A stretch of DNA of 64,000 nucleotides from Bacteroidales bacterium (GCA_017529425.1 JAFXNQ010000049.1:1-64000), one strand, 5' to 3'. Shown: positions 10,117-19,021, counted from the first letter of the stretch. Numbers and translations are program-made. Notes: generated from the letters alone by a model not told the origin.

Positions 10117-11420
10117 TGCAGCGCGCCTTTGACACAACGCTGGAGAGGCTGCTCGGCAACTGGCGCGGACCAGTCCTGCTGGCAGTCAGCGGCGGCATAG
10201 ATTCCATGACTATGCTCTATCTTGTTCAACACTCGGCTCTGAACATAGATTTTGCCGTCGCCCACGTGAATTTCTCTCTCCGCCCCGGCGATTGCGATAA
10301 AGACCAGGAACTGGTGTACGAGGCCTGCACTGAGGCGGGCATACCTTTCTATACCAAGAAGTTTGACACCGCCGTTTATGCGGTCGAAAAAGGCATCTCC
10401 GTAGAGATGGCAGCCCGCGAACTGCGCTACGGATGGTTCTTGTCGCTTATGGCTGAGCATGGCTACGGCCGGCTCCTGGTGGCGCATAACCAGAACGACA
10501 GCGCAGAGACAATGATGCTCAACCTTTTGCGGGGGACCGGCCTGCGCGGTGTATGCGGCATCAAAGAGGCAAACGGGGAGATCATCCGGCCGATGCTGGG
10601 CTTCTCCCGCGCTGATATCGAGGGCTTTGCAGCAAAGAATAGCATCGGCTTCCGGGAGGATTATACAAACAGTGACGTAGAGATATCCCGCAACAGGCTG
10701 CGGTGCAATGTCTTCCCTGAATTTGAAAAGATTAACCCGTCGTTCCTGAATACTTTCTCTGCCGAGGCGCGTTATTTTGCCCAGGCAGAAGAGATTCTGA
10801 ACGGACTGTTCTTAGAAAAGCGCACTGCTCTGTGCACCTTTGAAGGTGATGCCGAATGCATTTCCATAGATGTCTTGAAACGCGAACCGCACCGCAACTA
10901 CTGGATGTTCCGGCTGCTGGAACCCCACGGTTTCACCACGGCGCAGATTGAGTCTGCACTGGCGGCAATTGATGCCCAGAGCGGCAAAGAGTTCTGCAGC
11001 GCAACCCACCGTCTGATTCGCAACCGCGAATACTTCAAGATTTATCCGCTGGGAGATGCCTCCCTGCCTCAAATTGAGGTGACGGTTTTTGACAGGACTG
11101 CTGACTTTGACCCACGCAAGCACCCATCCAAGGTGCTCTATGCCGATGCCGATACCCTCCGACTCCCCCTTAAGGTACGCCCCTGGAACAACGGCGACCG
11201 GTTCCGTCCGCTAGGCATGCAGACCAGCCGCCTAGTGAGCGACTTTTTCTCCGACCTCAAACTGGATCTGGAGCAGAAACACCGCGCCGGCATCGTCGTG
11301 TTTGAAGATCAGGAGGGCGAACACATCACAGCAGTCGCCGGTATCCCCTCCCCCCGTATCGACGACCGCTACAAAATCACCCCCACCACAAAGCGCATCG
11401 CCGCAATCAGGGTAATCTGA
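10116..11420 (+). CDS. tilS: tRNA(Ile)-lysidine synthase
   Basis: A 434-residue ATP-pyrophosphatase of the PP-loop family that converts C34 of tRNA-Ile(CAU) to lysidine so that it reads AUA. The PP-loop SGGIDS is at residues 25-30, followed by AHVNFSLRPGDCDKD and the AHNQNDSAETMMLNLLRGTGLRG block that defines TilS. The C-terminal substrate-binding domain ends with WNNGDRFRPLGMQTSR..VSDFFSDLKL, also typical. Start is GTG overlapping the previous stop codon; no upstream alternative in frame begins a better N-terminus. A strong terminator follows at 11442. Confidence 0.97.
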   Translation: MQRAFDTTLERLLGNWRGPVLLAVSGGIDSMTMLYLVQHSALNIDFAVAHVNFSLRPGDCDKDQELVYEACTEAGIPFYTKKFDTAVYAVEKGISVEMAARELRYGWFLSLMAEHGYGRLLVAHNQNDSAETMMLNLLRGTGLRGVCGIKEANGEIIRPMLGFSRADIEGFAAKNSIGFREDYTNSDVEISRNRLRCNVFPEFEKINPSFLNTFSAEARYFAQAEEILNGLFLEKRTALCTFEGDAECISIDVLKREPHRNYWMFRLLEPHGFTTAQIESALAAIDAQSGKEFCSATHRLIRNREYFKIYPLGDASLPQIEVTVFDRTADFDPRKHPSKVLYADADTLRLPLKVRPWNNGDRFRPLGMQTSRLVSDFFSDLKLDLEQKHRAGIVVFEDQEGEHITAVAGIPSPRIDDRYKITPTTKRIAAIRVI

Positions 11421-11441
11421 AACAGATAACGCAAAAAAGAT

Positions 11442-11478
11442 AAAGCGCCGTCCGGTTTTGTCCGGGTGGCGCTTTTTC
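11442..11478 (+). terminator. Rho-independent terminator after tilS
   Basis: AAAGCGCC pairs with GGCGCTTT, extended inward by CCGG/CCGG with two wobble pairs, and is followed by TTTTT. It could also act on minus-strand transcripts. Confidence 0.85.
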
Positions 11479-11500
11479 CTATTTAACCAAAAAAATACTA

Positions 11501-11558
11501 TGAAAAAATCATCTTCGACTTATGTAAATACAACGCCCGTGCCAAAGATGATTTTTCA
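11501..11558 (-). terminator. Possible terminator of the cyclophilin gene
   Basis: TGAAAAAATCATCTT and AAGATGATTTTTCA form a 14-bp inverted repeat with one bulge and a 29-nt loop. On the minus strand a run of seven T follows about five bases later. The loop is longer than usual. Confidence 0.5.
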
Positions 11559-11565
11559 AGGAAGA

Positions 11566-12243
11566 TTATTTTATTTCTTTTATCGAAATAATATTGATGG
11601 GATACAGCGGAAGTCCGCGGGGATTGGTCTCTACGCCCGCAATATTATCTATAACATTCATCCCGTCAGTAACTTCGCCAAAGATGGTATATTCACCGTC
11701 GAGATGCGAGCACCCTTCCTCATCCTGGACGATATAAAACTGCGAACCGCTGGAGGCGCGCTCCGGATTTACGCTGTCGCCACGACGGGCCGCTGCGATA
11801 GCGCCCTTTTTATGGTGCAGCCCGGGAACAATCTCTGCCGGGATGGTGTAGTTGGGGCCGCCGCTGCCGTAGAGTTCAACCTTGGTGGTGTCGCGGGTAA
11901 ACGGGTCGCCGGCCTGAATCATAAAACCTTTTATTACGCGGTGGAAAAGCAGGCCATTGTAGTATCCCTTGCGGGCAAGCTTCACAAAATTGTCGCGGTG
12001 CAGCGGAGTCTCTTTATAGAGTTTGATCTTCATGGAACCCATGCTGGTGACCATCTCCAGAACCGGCTCCTCCGGAATCGGGTCTACAGTGACCTCGGGA
12101 GTTTTGGTGGTGGTATCAACCGGTTCTACCACCTCTGCAGAGTCACTCTGGGCGGCCTCTGCCTGCTTTTTGCCGCCCTTGGGGTGGCAGCCTGTAACTA
12201 TGATACCCATAATCAGAAGTGATGATAAGACAATTCGTTTCAT
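11566..12243 (-). CDS. Lipoprotein cyclophilin-type peptidyl-prolyl cis-trans isomerase
   Basis: The 225-residue protein has a lipobox ending in Cys19 (MKRIVLSSLLIMGIIVTGC), a Pro/Glu/Thr-rich linker to about residue 58, and a cyclophilin domain with FHRVIKGFMIQAGDP, GSQFYI (active-site FxxQ region) and HLDGEYTIFGEV. It would assist folding of proteins in the periplasm or at the outer membrane. It starts 4 bp after the flippase stop codon, so the two genes form an operon. Bacteroidota genomes usually carry several such lipoprotein isomerases. Confidence 0.93.
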   Translation of the reverse strand: MKRIVLSSLLIMGIIVTGCHPKGGKKQAEAAQSDSAEVVEPVDTTTKTPEVTVDPIPEEPVLEMVTSMGSMKIKLYKETPLHRDNFVKLARKGYYNGLLFHRVIKGFMIQAGDPFTRDTTKVELYGSGGPNYTIPAEIVPGLHHKKGAIAAARRGDSVNPERASSGSQFYIVQDEEGCSHLDGEYTIFGEVTDGMNVIDNIAGVETNPRGLPLYPINIISIKEIK

Positions 12244-12247
12244 ATCT

Positions 12248-13681
12248 TTAAAATTCTCGTTTCTTTATAAAGGTGACTGTGTCGCCGAAGGTCTTTGTGC
12301 GCGATGTGAGCAGCAGGTAAAAACTTGCCACCATAACTACCTTGAGCAGCATCCGCAAAACGTCGCTCGTGATGGCGCCAAAGGCGAAGTGCGCAAGGAC
12401 TACCAGCAGCAAAGCTATTGCAAAAAACGGTATGGTGTCCTTCAGAAGGTCGATAAATTTGATACCTATGATATCTTTCAACAAGAAGAACCATACCACC
12501 ACCGCCAGATAGTTGACCACGGTCACAGCCGCCGCCATCGTCACCAGGCCGAACCGGAAGGTGATGAAGGCGGTGGCAATCTGCAAAGCAGCGTTTATAA
12601 GGGTGAAGGTCAGATAACGGTCGCTTCTGCGGCAAGCCATTGCCGCCTGGTTGAACAGCGTCTGTACCACGGTCGCCATAAAATAGAGGCAGTAGATGCG
12701 AAGGATGGGTACCGACGGTGCAAATTCTGGATTTATCAGGTTGATGAACTCCGGCGCTATCAGACCCAGACCCATAAGTGCCGGAAAGGATACGAATGCG
12801 GCGAAACTTGTCAGCTTGCGGAATATGGCCTTCCGGCGGATGGCATCGTCTGTGGCATGCGCCATCACCGGCTGCCCCACGCTGGTAATCATGCCGTTGA
12901 AGACCTGGTTGGCCATTCCGGCCCACTTGCACCCCTGGGAATAGTAGCCCACATCGGCCTTAGTGTAGTGACGTCCAAGTATTACAGAGAATATGTTTGT
13001 CTGCACCTGAGTGACAAAAGCCGCCCCCACGAGCTTGAGCCCGAACGGGAGCATCTCCCCTACCGGTTTGAAATTGATCTTGAAGTTTGGCTTCCAGGGG
13101 GTAAACGCCAGTTTGAGGATGGATGTAACGGCCGACTGCACCACGGAATGGGCCACCAGCGCCCAATAGCCATAGCCCTTAACCGCCATAATTATGGCCA
13201 CCACTCCAGCCACAATGGCGCCGGTGATGTCCATAAGGGCCCGCTGCTTGATAAGGAGTTTGCGCAGCAGCACGGCGTCAGACGATATGGAGAGGCTCAC
13301 AAACAGGAACGACAAAAACAGCAGCCGCGCCACCTTGACCAGCTCCGGACGGTGGTAGAAGCGGGCGATGGGCTCTGCCAGGAAGAACAAGACGACGTAT
13401 AGTATAGCGCTGACAGCAATCGTGAACCAGAACACCGAGTTGTGATCTTCTGCCTTGAATTCTCCACGATTGACGAGCGCCGCCTTGAATCCCCCCTCCT
13501 GCATGGTGACGGCAATGGCGGTGAAGATGGCCAGCATCCCCACGATGCCATAGTCACCGGGAGTCAGGCGGCTGAGCAGAACCAACCCCACGACAGCCCC
13601 GATGAGCTGTTGCAGGCCGTTGTTCATACCGCCCCAGAACAGCCCCCTGGCCGTTTTTGTCTTGAGAGAAACCTCGCTCAT
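12248..13681 (-). CDS. WzxC-like lipopolysaccharide biosynthesis flippase
   Basis: A 477-residue protein with about 12-14 membrane segments and the N-terminal pattern KTKTARGLFWGGMNNGLQQLIG..LSRLTPGDYGIVGMLAIF, characteristic of the WzxC/TuaB branch of polysaccharide exporters. It belongs to a different subfamily from the flippase at 637. Divergent to it, 31 bp away, lies a possible glycosyltransferase, so the pair may serve one glycan. The -7 box TAAATTTG ends only 7 bp before the ATG, which predicts a leaderless or nearly leaderless mRNA. Confidence 0.85.
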   Translation of the reverse strand: MSEVSLKTKTARGLFWGGMNNGLQQLIGAVVGLVLLSRLTPGDYGIVGMLAIFTAIAVTMQEGGFKAALVNRGEFKAEDHNSVFWFTIAVSAILYVVLFFLAEPIARFYHRPELVKVARLLFLSFLFVSLSISSDAVLLRKLLIKQRALMDITGAIVAGVVAIIMAVKGYGYWALVAHSVVQSAVTSILKLAFTPWKPNFKINFKPVGEMLPFGLKLVGAAFVTQVQTNIFSVILGRHYTKADVGYYSQGCKWAGMANQVFNGMITSVGQPVMAHATDDAIRRKAIFRKLTSFAAFVSFPALMGLGLIAPEFINLINPEFAPSVPILRIYCLYFMATVVQTLFNQAAMACRRSDRYLTFTLINAALQIATAFITFRFGLVTMAAAVTVVNYLAVVVWFFLLKDIIGIKFIDLLKDTIPFFAIALLLVVLAHFAFGAITSDVLRMLLKVVMVASFYLLLTSRTKTFGDTVTFIKKREF

Positions 13682-13688
13682 ATCAGAG

Positions 13689-13696
13689 CAAATTTA
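13689..13696 (-). promoter_or_regulatory. -7 element of the WzxC-like gene
   Basis: Reads TAAATTTG on the minus strand, 7 bp from the ATG at 13681 and 2 bp from the opposing -7 box of the divergent gene. Confidence 0.6.
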
Positions 13697-13698
13697 GT

Positions 13699-13706
13699 TA
13701 TCTTTG
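13699..13706 (+). promoter_or_regulatory. -7 element of the divergent glycosyltransferase-like gene
   Basis: TATCTTTG, an exact consensus match, ends 6 bp before the ATG at 13713. It also contains a TTG that could be misread as a start codon for the gene. Confidence 0.65.
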
Positions 13707-13712
13707 CCATGT

Positions 13713-14540
13713 ATGCCAAATATAAAGATATATACCCGCTCGTTTTCTCCCGAACTCTATAAGTTTTCCAAGGCACTCTATCCCGAGGGTGTGGAGGCGG
13801 TGAGAATGACCGACCGCACCGCTGACGGCTACTTTTATGCGATGCTGCGCGACACCGATTGCGACATTGCTATAAATATCGACGAGGACGCATACGTAAG
13901 CGACCCCGAGGCGGTGATGGAGCTGGCGCAACGGGTATATGAAGAGGGCTGGGCCAATGCCGGCACATCTGACTGCGGCCCCGGCTGCCCCCGCAGCCAC
14001 AATCCTATAGTTACGAACCCCTTTTTCAATATACTCAACCTTAAGCTGATACGGGAGAAGTATAAGGGGCCGGCACAAATCCGCGCCTTTGAATACAAAC
14101 CCGTCAGTGAGCAGATGAGGGAGGCGTTCCTGTCGCAGGTCAGCGCTCCGCTCACGGGAGATTTTGACATATACGACTTTGAGCCGTATTACAGCTTCTA
14201 CCTCTGGCTGGCATACAATTTCAAGACTCTGTACCTCCCGGCGGAACGTCATCCTGACGGCCTCTCTACTATTCTGTACGACGGTAGCGGGCGCGAACTG
14301 TGCCGCCACAGTTGGATGGCCCGCAAATACAAGGTGGACCCCTTGCAGACCCGTCGCATCACCGCCCTGATAGATGAGGTTTACGCCAGCCGCGGCATTA
14401 AACGGGCCGCCATCACCAACAGCGAGCGCGCCGCATTCGCCGTCGAGCTCGGCTTTGGCTATATCAAGAAGGCCTTCATACGGATTTCCCGCTGGCCAGG
14501 CAAGATTGCCAGAAAGGTCCGGCACTTCAGGGGAGAATAA
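13713..14540 (+). CDS. Possible GT-A-type glycosyltransferase, otherwise unknown
   Basis: I do not recognise a named family for this 275-residue soluble protein. It contains DIAINIDEDAYVSDP at about residues 48-62, which looks like the metal-binding D-x-D segment of GT-A glycosyltransferases, then GTSDCGPGCPRSHNP and NPFFNILNL, and later HSWMARKY, as in enzymes that inspect an acceptor. There is no signal peptide or membrane segment. Its divergent neighbour is a glycan flippase, which supports a role in surface-glycan synthesis. The ATG at 13713 is preferred over a TTG at 13704 that is part of the promoter box. A perfect palindromic terminator follows. Confidence 0.55.
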   Translation: MPNIKIYTRSFSPELYKFSKALYPEGVEAVRMTDRTADGYFYAMLRDTDCDIAINIDEDAYVSDPEAVMELAQRVYEEGWANAGTSDCGPGCPRSHNPIVTNPFFNILNLKLIREKYKGPAQIRAFEYKPVSEQMREAFLSQVSAPLTGDFDIYDFEPYYSFYLWLAYNFKTLYLPAERHPDGLSTILYDGSGRELCRHSWMARKYKVDPLQTRRITALIDEVYASRGIKRAAITNSERAAFAVELGFGYIKKAFIRISRWPGKIARKVRHFRGE

Positions 14541-14541
14541 C

Positions 14542-14574
14542 AAAAGCGCCATCCGGATCCGGATGGCGCTTTTT
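14542..14574 (+). terminator. Perfect palindromic bidirectional terminator
   Basis: AAAAGCGCCATCC and GGATGGCGCTTTT form a 13-bp stem with a 6-nt loop, and the whole 32-bp element is palindromic. It lies between the convergent genes at 13713 and 14595 and can end both transcripts. Confidence 0.9.
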
Positions 14575-14594
14575 GCTAGAAACTGCTCTGTCTG

Positions 14595-17500
14595 CTAAAG
14601 TTTGCCGGCCAGGCGTTTGTAAGAGTCCAGACGGGCTTTTGCAAACTGCTCTGTCTTGGCAAAGAGCTCCTGAGCCTGCTCCGGGAAGGTCTTGAGCAGG
14701 GATGCATAACGAACCTCACCCTTTAGGAACTCCTGGAACTTGGTCCAGTCGGGCTCCTTGCTGTCGAGTGTGAACGGGTTCTCACCCTTCTCTTCCAGCT
14801 CAGGATTATAGCGGAACAGCTGCCAGTAGCCGCACTCGACCGCCTTCTGCTCCTCTAACTGGGAATGGCCCATACCGGCTTTGAGGCCGTGGTTGATACA
14901 AGGAGCGTAAGCTATGATCAGTGAAGGACCGTCATAAGCCTCAGCCTCCTTGAGAGCCTTGAGCAACTGAGCCTGGGAAGCGCCCATAGCCACCTGTGCA
15001 ACATATACATAGCCGTAGCTCATCGCCATCATACCGAGGTCTTTCTTGCGAACCTTCTTACCGGAGGTTGCAAACTTGGCCACAGCACCTGCAGGTGTAG
15101 ATTTGGAGGACTGTCCGCCGGTGTTGGAGTAAACTTCGGTATCAATTACAAGGACATTCACGTTGTTGCCAGATGCAAGCACATGATCCAATCCGCCGTA
15201 TCCGATATCGTAGCCCCAACCATCGCCGCCGATAATCCACTGGCTGCGGGCAGGGATAAACTTCTGCAGTTTGAGGAGAGCCTTGCATGTGTCGCACTTG
15301 CACTTCTCCATCAGGGGAACAAGCTGTTCGTAAACCTCATAGGTGATCTTGCGGTCGCCACGGTTCTCGAGCCACTTGGTGTAGAGGGCCTTTATCTCGT
15401 CGGAGCACCTGGGGCACTCCAGCCCTTTGGTCATGAGCTCTGCGATATTGTCGCGAACCTTCTCGCTACCCAGACGCATACCCAGACCAAACTCTGCGTT
15501 ATCCTCAAACAGGGAGTTGTCCCATGCGGGGCCGTGTCCCTTGGCATCCGTGCAATAAGGAGATGACGGGAACGATGCACCATAAATGGAGGAGCAGCCA
15601 GTTGCATTGGCTACAACCATGCTCTCACCAAAGAGCTGGGTGATGGTCTTTATATAAGGGGTCTCACCACAGCCTGCGCAGGCGCCGCTGAACTCGAACA
15701 GGGGCTGTGAGAACCCGAGGTTCTTGACGCTCTGCTCCTTGGGGAGGATGTTATCCTTGTAACCTACCTTGGAGTGCAGGTAGTTGAAGTTGGCCTGCTC
15801 TGCCTGCTGGCTCTCGGCAGAAACCATAGCCAGGGCCTTTGCACCCTTGAAGCCGGGGCAGACATCGGCACAGTTGCCGCAACCGGTACAGTCGGCTGGA
15901 GAGATCTGCATGGTAAATACATAATCCTTGAGCTGAGCCTTGCCGGCAGCCTTCTTGATGCCTTCGGGAGCCTTGGCAGCCTCATCTGCCGTCATCAGGA
16001 ACGGACGGATAGCTGCGTGAGGGCAGACGTATACACACTGGTTGCACTGTATACAGTTCTCAGGGTTCCATTCAGGAACGTTCACGGCCACGCCACGCTT
16101 TTCATAAGCAGCGGTGCCGGAAGGGATGGTACCGTCAATAAAGTCCGGATCTGCAAATGTGCTCACCGGGAGAGTGTCGCCTTCCTGTGCATTTACAACA
16201 TCGGCAACGTTGCGGATCCACTCGGGTGCCAGGCGGTTGAAGCCGGGGTTCACAAAGCGGCCGGTGGCCTTCTTCCAGGATTCGGGAATCTGAACTTCCG
16301 TATATTCTCCGCCGCGGTCAACTGCGGCATAGTTCATTGCAACTACACTCTCGCCCTTCTTGCCGTAAGATTTGTCAATCGCCTTCTTCATGTAGGTCAC
16401 TGCATCCTCGTAAGGGATGATGCCGGTAATCTTGAAGAATGCCGACTGCAGAATGGTATTGGTGCGGCCGCCAAGGCCGATTTCTGCAGCGATCTTGGTG
16501 GCGTTAATTATGAAGAGTTTGACGTTCTTGGAGGCAATCTCCTTCTTTACAAAGTCAGGGATGCGCTTCAGCGTCTCTTCCTCATCCCACATGCTGTTCA
16601 GCAAGAATGTACCACCCTTCTTGATACCTTTGAGCACATCGTATTTGTTGAGATACGACGGTACGTGGCAAGCCACAAAATCGGGAGTGCGCACCAGATA
16701 CGGGGCACGGATGGGGCTGTCGCCAAAACGGAGGTGCGAGCAGGTATAACCACCCGACTTCTTGCTGTCGTAATCGAAGTATGCCTGTGCATATTTATCG
16801 GTGTGGTCACCGATAATCTTGATGGTGTTCTTGTTTGCACCCACAGTACCGTCGCTGCCAAGGCCAAAGAAACGGCACTCGTAAGTACCCTTCTTGGAGA
16901 GGGATATCTCACCTTTGACAGGGAGAGACTTGTATGTAACATCGTCCACAATGCCCACTGTGAAGTCGTTCTTAGGCTCCTTGAGGGCGAGGTTGTCGAA
17001 CACGGCGATAATCTGTGCGGGAGTGGTATCCTTGCTGGAGAGACCGTAGCGGCCGTGGAACACCTGGATGCCGCGGCTGCCAAACAGCGCGTTGCGGACA
17101 TCAAGGGCAAGAGGTTCGCCGTTGGCGCCGCTCTCTTTAGTGCGGTCGAGAACTGCGATGCGCTTTGCGCTCTTGGGAAGGGCGCGCTTGAAATATTTGA
17201 GCGAGAAAGGACGATAGAGGTGAACACTCACAAGACCGAGTTTGCGGCCTTCCTTCTCTGCCAGATAATCTATGGTCTCCTTTATTGTGTCGCACACAGA
17301 GCCCATCGCTACGATGACATCCTCAGCCGCGGGATCGCCATAATAGTCAAAAGGCAGGTAGTGGCGGCCGGTGATTTCTGCAATTTCGCCCATATAGCGC
17401 GCCACAATGTCAGGAACCGCATCGTAATACTGGTTAGAGGCCTCACGGGCCTGGAAATACACATCGGGGTTCTGGGCAGTACCGCGGGTAACAGGCTTGA

Positions 17501-18131
17501 CGGGGTTGAGCGCGCGGTCGCGGAAACGCTCCAGGGCCTTGTCGCTCACCAGCGGGCGGAGATCCTCGCCCTCGAGAATCTCGATCTTCTGAATCTCGTG
17601 AGAGGTGCGGAAGCCGTCAAAGAAGTGCAGGAAAGGCAGGCTGCTCTTGATTGCTGCCAGATGTGCCACGGCACCGAGGTCCATAGCCTCCTGCGGGTTA
17701 TTTGATACCAGGAAGTTGAATCCGGTTGCGCGGGCAGCCATAACATCCTGATGATCGCCGAAAATTGAGAGGGCGTGCGATGCCAATGCACGGGCAGAGA
17801 CGTGGAACACGCCGGGAAGCATCTCACCGGCAATCTTGTACATATTGGGGATCATAAGCAGCAGACCCTGCGACGCCGTGAAGGTCGATGTCAGGGCGCC
17901 CGCCTGCAACGAACCGTGGACCGCACCGGCGGCACCAGCCTCGCTCTGCATCTCTGTGACAGACGGAACATTACCGAACATGTTTTTCTTGCCGTACGCT
18001 ACCCATTCGTCAAAAAGTTCGGCCATTGTGGAGGAAGGTGTGATGGGGTAAATAGCAGCATTTTCGCTGAACAGATATGCTGCATGGGCTGCTGCATAGT
18101 TACCGTCACACGTGATAAATTTCTTTGCCAT
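14595..18131 (-). CDS. nifJ: Pyruvate:ferredoxin (flavodoxin) oxidoreductase
   Basis: A 1178-residue single-chain PFOR that oxidises pyruvate and CoA to acetyl-CoA and CO2 with reduction of ferredoxin, the central step of anaerobic pyruvate catabolism. The fused alpha-gamma-delta-beta domain order is visible: TPP-contacting N-terminal domain (YPITPSSTMAE), gamma domain (GLGSDGTVGANKNT, about residue 425), two 4Fe-4S ferredoxin motifs (CIQCNQCVYVCP about 690 and CTGCGNCADVCPG about 750), and the beta TPP domain with CAGCGETPY and IGGDGWGYDIGYGGLDHVL. Length matches the family. It is a single-gene unit with a leader of about 60 nt and a shared downstream terminator. Confidence 0.98.
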   Translation of the reverse strand: MAKKFITCDGNYAAAHAAYLFSENAAIYPITPSSTMAELFDEWVAYGKKNMFGNVPSVTEMQSEAGAAGAVHGSLQAGALTSTFTASQGLLLMIPNMYKIAGEMLPGVFHVSARALASHALSIFGDHQDVMAARATGFNFLVSNNPQEAMDLGAVAHLAAIKSSLPFLHFFDGFRTSHEIQKIEILEGEDLRPLVSDKALERFRDRALNPVKPVTRGTAQNPDVYFQAREASNQYYDAVPDIVARYMGEIAEITGRHYLPFDYYGDPAAEDVIVAMGSVCDTIKETIDYLAEKEGRKLGLVSVHLYRPFSLKYFKRALPKSAKRIAVLDRTKESGANGEPLALDVRNALFGSRGIQVFHGRYGLSSKDTTPAQIIAVFDNLALKEPKNDFTVGIVDDVTYKSLPVKGEISLSKKGTYECRFFGLGSDGTVGANKNTIKIIGDHTDKYAQAYFDYDSKKSGGYTCSHLRFGDSPIRAPYLVRTPDFVACHVPSYLNKYDVLKGIKKGGTFLLNSMWDEEETLKRIPDFVKKEIASKNVKLFIINATKIAAEIGLGGRTNTILQSAFFKITGIIPYEDAVTYMKKAIDKSYGKKGESVVAMNYAAVDRGGEYTEVQIPESWKKATGRFVNPGFNRLAPEWIRNVADVVNAQEGDTLPVSTFADPDFIDGTIPSGTAAYEKRGVAVNVPEWNPENCIQCNQCVYVCPHAAIRPFLMTADEAAKAPEGIKKAAGKAQLKDYVFTMQISPADCTGCGNCADVCPGFKGAKALAMVSAESQQAEQANFNYLHSKVGYKDNILPKEQSVKNLGFSQPLFEFSGACAGCGETPYIKTITQLFGESMVVANATGCSSIYGASFPSSPYCTDAKGHGPAWDNSLFEDNAEFGLGMRLGSEKVRDNIAELMTKGLECPRCSDEIKALYTKWLENRGDRKITYEVYEQLVPLMEKCKCDTCKALLKLQKFIPARSQWIIGGDGWGYDIGYGGLDHVLASGNNVNVLVIDTEVYSNTGGQSSKSTPAGAVAKFATSGKKVRKKDLGMMAMSYGYVYVAQVAMGASQAQLLKALKEAEAYDGPSLIIAYAPCINHGLKAGMGHSQLEEQKAVECGYWQLFRYNPELEEKGENPFTLDSKEPDWTKFQEFLKGEVRYASLLKTFPEQAQELFAKTEQFAKARLDSYKRLAGKL

Positions 18132-18200
18132 TTAATATGCTTTTATTTAAAAAAATACGGACATGAATGAAGTCGGGCCCTTATAACCCAATCTCGCAAG

Positions 18201-18208
18201 CAAAACTA
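18201..18208 (-). promoter_or_regulatory. Putative -7 element of nifJ
   Basis: Reads TAGTTTTG on the minus strand, matching TAnnTTTG, about 70 bp before the nifJ ATG. No -33 box at normal spacing was seen. Confidence 0.45.
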
Positions 18209-18252
18209 ATAAAAAATTGGCACAAAATGTGATGAGTATGGAAAGAAAGTTC

Positions 18253-18260
18253 TACCTTTG
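18253..18260 (+). promoter_or_regulatory. -7 element of the secreted unknown at 18280
   Basis: TACCTTTG, exact consensus, 19 bp before the ATG. Confidence 0.6.
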
Positions 18261-18279
18261 ACTAAAATAATCAAGCAAA

Positions 18280-18993
18280 ATGAAAAGAATTCTTTTGGCC
18301 GTAGCCGTTTTGGCTCTCTCTGCACAGGCATTCGCACAGGTTGAAAACAGCGGATTAGACCCCGAGAAGAACGAGGTCTTTATGAAGGAACACCTCTACA
18401 AACTCGACGATTTTGGTAAGGGCACAGTAGTGTTTGACCAGGACGCCGCCGTTTATGAAGAGGACGGGACCCCCATCACCCTTCACCCTGCACAGGGCAT
18501 AATCAACATCAACAACCTCCACCAGTGCGTGGTGATGATAAGCGGTAACGACACCATCCCCCTGCTTTATGAAGACAACGTGGTAAAGGTTAACACAGGC
18601 AAGAATATGTTCCTGAAGATAAAGGGAATATACTATCGCGTCCTGGAATATAACGAAACCGTCCTTGCCCAAATGGAGGTTCTGCAGGGCATGGATATGG
18701 GCAAGAAAGATATGTACGGCACATCATCCCAGCTCTCCTCAACCACCAATATCTCCTCCCTGTCGGACGGCGGCACCACGACTGAACTCACCGGCAACAC
18801 CGATATGCGCTACACCTACGAGCAACGCCCCGTGTTTATCAGCGGCAAAAAGGTCGCTTACCTCAACGAGAAGCAGCTCTGCAAGATGTACAAGAAGAAA
18901 TCGGCAATCATCAAGGAGTACTTCGCAAATCACGACGTTGATCAGTACAGCGTAGATCAGGCCCGCGAACTCTACTCTCTTCTGATACAGTAA
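18280..18993 (+). CDS. Secreted protein of unknown function
   Basis: The 237-residue product has a signal peptide cut after MKRILLAVAVLALSAQAFAQ and no lipobox or membrane segment. The N-terminal half is beta-rich (GTVVFDQDAAVYEEDGTPITLHP, INNLHQCVVMISGNDTIPL); the middle is a Ser/Thr/Gly-rich linker (about 145-180); the C-terminal third is helical and Lys-rich (KKVAYLNEKQLCKMYKKKSAIIKEYFANHDVD). I do not recognise a family. It is a single gene between nifJ and fabD with its own consensus promoter. Confidence 0.7.
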   Translation: MKRILLAVAVLALSAQAFAQVENSGLDPEKNEVFMKEHLYKLDDFGKGTVVFDQDAAVYEEDGTPITLHPAQGIININNLHQCVVMISGNDTIPLLYEDNVVKVNTGKNMFLKIKGIYYRVLEYNETVLAQMEVLQGMDMGKKDMYGTSSQLSSTTNISSLSDGGTTTELTGNTDMRYTYEQRPVFISGKKVAYLNEKQLCKMYKKKSAIIKEYFANHDVDQYSVDQARELYSLLIQ

Positions 18994-19021
18994 AAAAATC
19001 CGCGGGGTTAACCCACGGATT
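18992..19021 (-). terminator. fabD terminator overlapping its last codons
   Basis: On the minus strand AATCCGTGGG pairs with CCCGCGGATT (one G-U pair) around a loop that contains the fabD stop codon TAA, followed by seven T. The stem's left arm encodes the last residues of FabD. Confidence 0.8.

Noticed and set aside
12023-13402. Open frame of 459 codons opposite the WzxC-like gene
   Set aside because: Crosses the boundary of two minus-strand genes, and its His/Gln-rich composition is typical of a shadow frame.
15774-17705. Open frame of 643 codons on the plus strand opposite nifJ
   Set aside because: Antisense shadow of PFOR; the real gene on the minus strand has every expected motif.
18221-18231. 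CACA-AAA-TGTG as an operator between nifJ and the secreted protein gene
   Set aside because: Arms are only 4 bp with a 3-bp centre and occur once; too weak to support a regulator site.
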